From JADFRG01 sp046759305 (GTDB taxonomy: Bacteria > Chloroflexota > Anaerolineae > Anaerolineales > E44-bin32), in contig JBHIBY010000044.1 in the NCBI GenBank assembly GCA_046759305.1, forward strand, positions 1-22,423: a stretch of DNA of 22,423 nucleotides. The letters are read 5' to 3'. The position numbers were made by a program, and so were the translations under genes. The notes under the pieces are model-generated. The model did not search any database. It was not told where the DNA came from and worked only from the letters and a program-made list of their open reading frames with translations. Numbering within the stretch: position 1 is the stretch's first letter; every line of letters begins with the position of its first letter. This document shows positions 22,149-22,423 of the stretch, piece after piece.

Positions 22149-22373
22149 CTATGGAAATTCCACCTGCTGCCGCGCCTTCAACTCCAAGGGCAACAGACTA
22201 TGATAGATGAACTCATGCAGGGGTGTAGCTACACCGACCTCGTTGCCAGATCGCACTACTGCCCCATTCCACGCTTCGAGTTCGGAAGGCCTACCATCGG
22301 CAATATCTCTCTGCAGGGAGGTAGTTACGCTCGGAATTGCACTTTGCCTGTATGCATACAACAAAGCAGCCTT
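22149..22373 (-). pseudogene. panE: C-terminal remnant of ketopantoate reductase (ApbA/PanE)
   Basis: The minus frame, translated from 22373 to the TAG at 22149, contains a clear PanE/ApbA C-terminal signature: TSLQRDIADGRPSELEAWNG, then AVVRSGNEVGVATPLHEFIY and a closing SLLPLELKAR. In intact enzymes this region binds pantoate and follows a Rossmann NADPH domain. Here an in-frame TAG (22376-22374) interrupts the frame immediately upstream, and the remaining 47 bases before the window edge give no recognisable PanE sequence in any frame. It is therefore a truncated or frameshifted remnant; alternatively the 5' part lies beyond the edge after a sequencing error. No SD or promoter precedes the fragment. 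It adjoins the IS481-like repeats, which fits local decay. Confidence 0.6.
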
Positions 22374-22423
22374 CTATGTAGGCGCCGCTGTCAAGCCCCA
22401 ATTTAGCAAGTGATTGCTGCCTC

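Noticed and set aside
21661..22203. 180-codon open frame on the plus strand
   Set aside because: It has no recognisable domain, no SD, an odd Cys/Ser/Arg-rich composition, and runs antisense to the dprA start and its promoter before passing through the IS-like repeats.

Overview
The window is almost entirely bacterial housekeeping DNA, moderately GC-rich by eye. Three things point to Chloroflexota (Anaerolineae-like). It has a mevalonate-pathway decarboxylase instead of MEP genes. Its topoisomerase I carries an N-terminal DUF5679-type zinc ribbon. It has a YtxG/YtxH-type pair and several membrane or zinc-ribbon proteins of a kind typical of that phylum. This assignment is an inference from protein character, not from a marker gene.

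Layout. (1) 1-272, minus: 5' part of a lipoprotein gene with a 21-bp (7-residue) tandem repeat, running off the left edge. (2) 366-4332, plus: mvaD, rseP, a HEAT-repeat protein and an AEC-family permease; the last three are tightly packed. (3) 4368-7242, minus: an M23 peptidase/TIM-barrel protein, a small membrane protein followed by a clear terminator, and radC. (4) 7309-9055: a membrane zinc-ribbon protein converging with enolase, with one base between the stop codons. (5) 9120-11631, plus: cysteine desulfurase, mnmA and a small membrane protein in tight series; the first two form the sulfur-relay pair for tRNA 2-thiouridine. (6) 11664-12469, plus: a DUF948-like and a YtxH-like protein, closed by a terminator. 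(7) 12614-14170, minus: bifunctional NAD(P)HX repair enzyme Nnr. (8) 14337-15953, plus: dGTPase and greA, closed by a terminator. (9) 16027-21671, minus: a two-TM protein with its own promoter, and upstream of it a three-gene overlapping operon dprA-manC-topA. (10) 21753-22423: a gene-poor tail with two IS481-end-like repeats and the C-terminal remnant of a ketopantoate reductase.

The strongest non-gene signal is in the promoters. Several genes have a -10 hexamer (often TGnTATAAT-like, followed by a GC-rich discriminator) placed 6-10 nt before the start codon, with no Shine-Dalgarno. This predicts leaderless or nearly leaderless mRNAs for enolase, cysteine desulfurase, dgt, the M23 protein, mvaD and the 7309 gene. 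Operon-internal and other genes more often carry SD sequences or overlap the upstream stop codon.

I do not see a defence island, CRISPR array, intact mobile element, biosynthetic cluster or other clearly new multi-gene system. The items worth a second look are the leaderless promoters, a 10-bp phased repeat upstream of dgt, a possible ATT start for dprA, the M23/TIM-barrel fusion, the substrate of the decarboxylase, and the decayed right end.
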